The position numbers and the translations under genes are program-made. Shown piece after piece: positions 4,876 to 5,555 of a stretch of DNA of 5,555 nucleotides. Source of the stretch: Actinomycetota bacterium (GTDB taxonomy: Bacteria > Actinomycetota > Actinomycetes > Propionibacteriales > Propionibacteriaceae); assembly GCA_016213595.1 (NCBI GenBank), contig JACRAA010000162.1, positions 1 through 5,555 of the forward strand, written 5' to 3'. The notes under the pieces are model-generated. The model was not told the origin of the DNA and made no database searches. It saw only the letters and a list, made by a program, of their open reading frames with translations. Each line of letters begins with the position of its first letter. Positions within the stretch are counted from its first letter, which is position 1.

Positions 4876-5555
4876 CTATCTCGCTTCCTGAACTTTCGAC
4901 AATGCGTAGGTGACGATGAGTACGTCCTGGTCGACCGTGCCCCCGGAGACGCCGATCCCGCCGGCGAGGTGACCGTCGACGAAGACCGGCAGGCCGCCTC
5001 CGAAGACGACGACGCGGCCGCCGTTGGAGCCCTGGATGCCGTGGAGCTCGCCGGTCGGGCCCGAGGGGTCCTTCAGCGCCGATGTCGGCAGCTTGAAGGC
5101 GGCTGAGGTGAACGCCTTCCCGATCGCGAGGTCGATGCTGCCGAGCAGCGAGTCGCCCATGCGGTGGAGGAGCATGAGGTTCCCGCCCGCGTCGACGCCG
5201 GCGAAGTCGACCGGTACGCCCAGCTCGGCCGCCTTGGCCTCCGCCGCCTCGGCCATGCTCTTGAGCGCGGCCAGGTCGTACCGCCCCGCAGTCGCCGTCG
5301 CAGCCCCGCCGCCGAGCGCCTTCCCGACGCTGCGCCGTACGACCTGCTCGATGGTCACCACGTCGTGCTGGTGCTCGGTCAACCGGGCGAGCGCGTACAG
5401 GGTGTCGGAGAGCCGGTTCAGGTAGGTGATGAGCTCCGGACGGACCGGGACGGTCTCCGCCATCGTGAGCACGCGGCGTTCTGCACGCCTGGTGACCGTA
5501 CGGGCGCGGTGCAGGGCGGCCGACGGTACGTCCCGGCCGGGGACGACGAACTCAC
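4876..5555 (-). CDS. pduO: PduO-type cob(I)alamin adenosyltransferase with C-terminal HbpS/GlcG-like domain (5' end outside window)
   Basis: The N-terminal domain transfers the adenosyl group of ATP to cob(I)alamin, making coenzyme B12 for diol dehydratase. Only its last part is present. Counting visible residues from 5553, ALHRARTVTRRAERRV (13-28) carries the arginines and glutamate that bind ATP in this family, and ITYLNRLSDTLYALARL (42-58) is the conserved end of the helical bundle. A linker of about 30 residues holds an amphipathic stretch, TIEQVVRRSVGKAL (67-80). The HbpS/GlcG-like domain (about 92-220; old name DUF336) follows, with VDAGGNLMLLHRMGD and GGLPVFVDGHLAGGIGVSGGT; in known PduO proteins it binds haem. 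The frame is open to base 5555, so the apparent GTG start near 5472 lies inside the domain and is not the true start. Both domains fused in one chain match classical PduO. It is followed by pduP after 2 nt. Confidence 0.92.
   Translation of the reverse strand, partial: EFVVPGRDVPSAALHRARTVTRRAERRVLTMAETVPVRPELITYLNRLSDTLYALARLTEHQHDVVTIEQVVRRSVGKALGGGAATATAGRYDLAALKSMAEAAEAKAAELGVPVDFAGVDAGGNLMLLHRMGDSLLGSIDLAIGKAFTSAAFKLPTSALKDPSGPTGELHGIQGSNGGRVVVFGGGLPVFVDGHLAGGIGVSGGTVDQDVLIVTYALSKVQEAR
4884..4889 (-). promoter_or_regulatory. Ribosome binding site of pduP, inside the end of pduO
   Basis: AGGAAG on the minus strand lies within the last codons of pduO, 10 nt before the pduP ATG. This favours the first of two closely spaced ATGs (codons 1 and 3). 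Confidence 0.7.

Noticed and set aside
3302..4891. Plus-strand ORF of 529 codons opposite pduP
   Set aside because: It is Arg/Asp/Val/His-rich antisense sequence; pduP on the other strand has its full set of catalytic motifs.
4876..5472. Complete stand-alone gene starting at the GTG near 5472
   Set aside because: The frame continues upstream with conserved adenosyltransferase residues (LHRARTVTRRAER), so this start falls inside the domain and the gene is cut by the window edge.

Overview
The window is very GC-rich and gene-dense. Its codon use, its GTG starts and its protein families all point to a high-GC actinobacterium (Actinomycetota); the genus cannot be fixed from the sequence alone. 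No rRNA, tRNA, insertion sequence or CRISPR array is visible.

Layout from left to right. (1) Positions 1-869, minus strand: the first 289 codons of an APC-superfamily amino-acid/polyamine permease whose C-terminus lies outside the window. (2) Positions 870-1110: a divergent control region with several dyads. (3) Positions 1111-2628, plus strand: a membrane-anchored, sulfite-oxidase-fold molybdopterin enzyme with about five N-terminal membrane segments and a twin-arginine-like motif before the last. (4) Positions 2629-2920: a gene-poor stretch dominated by a four-copy palindromic repeat. Two copies point forward and two point backward. They are 51 bp apart within each pair and all are mirrored about one centre near 2759.5. 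(5) Positions 2921-3411, plus strand: a 35-codon ORF coupled by an ATGA overlap to a short, divergent AcpS-type phosphopantetheinyl transferase. (6) Positions 3412-3472: a short convergent spacer with a hairpin. (7) Positions 3473-5555, minus strand: a two-gene operon segment, pduO (5' end outside the window) then pduP, separated by 2 nt.

The right-hand module is the best-understood part. PduO makes adenosylcobalamin, the cofactor of B12-dependent diol dehydratase. PduP is a CoA-acylating aldehyde dehydrogenase that turns propionaldehyde into propionyl-CoA. This pair is typical of propanediol-utilisation loci with bacterial microcompartments. Shell and dehydratase genes are not in the window and would be expected to the right. 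PduP has a strong amphipathic N-terminal helix of the encapsulation-peptide type, and PduO has a similar short helix between its two domains. The permease, molybdoenzyme and transferase have no evident link to that pathway.

The most unusual non-coding feature is the nested palindromic repeat element at 2677-2842. It looks like a REPIN- or MITE-like element, or a large RNA/DNA cruciform.
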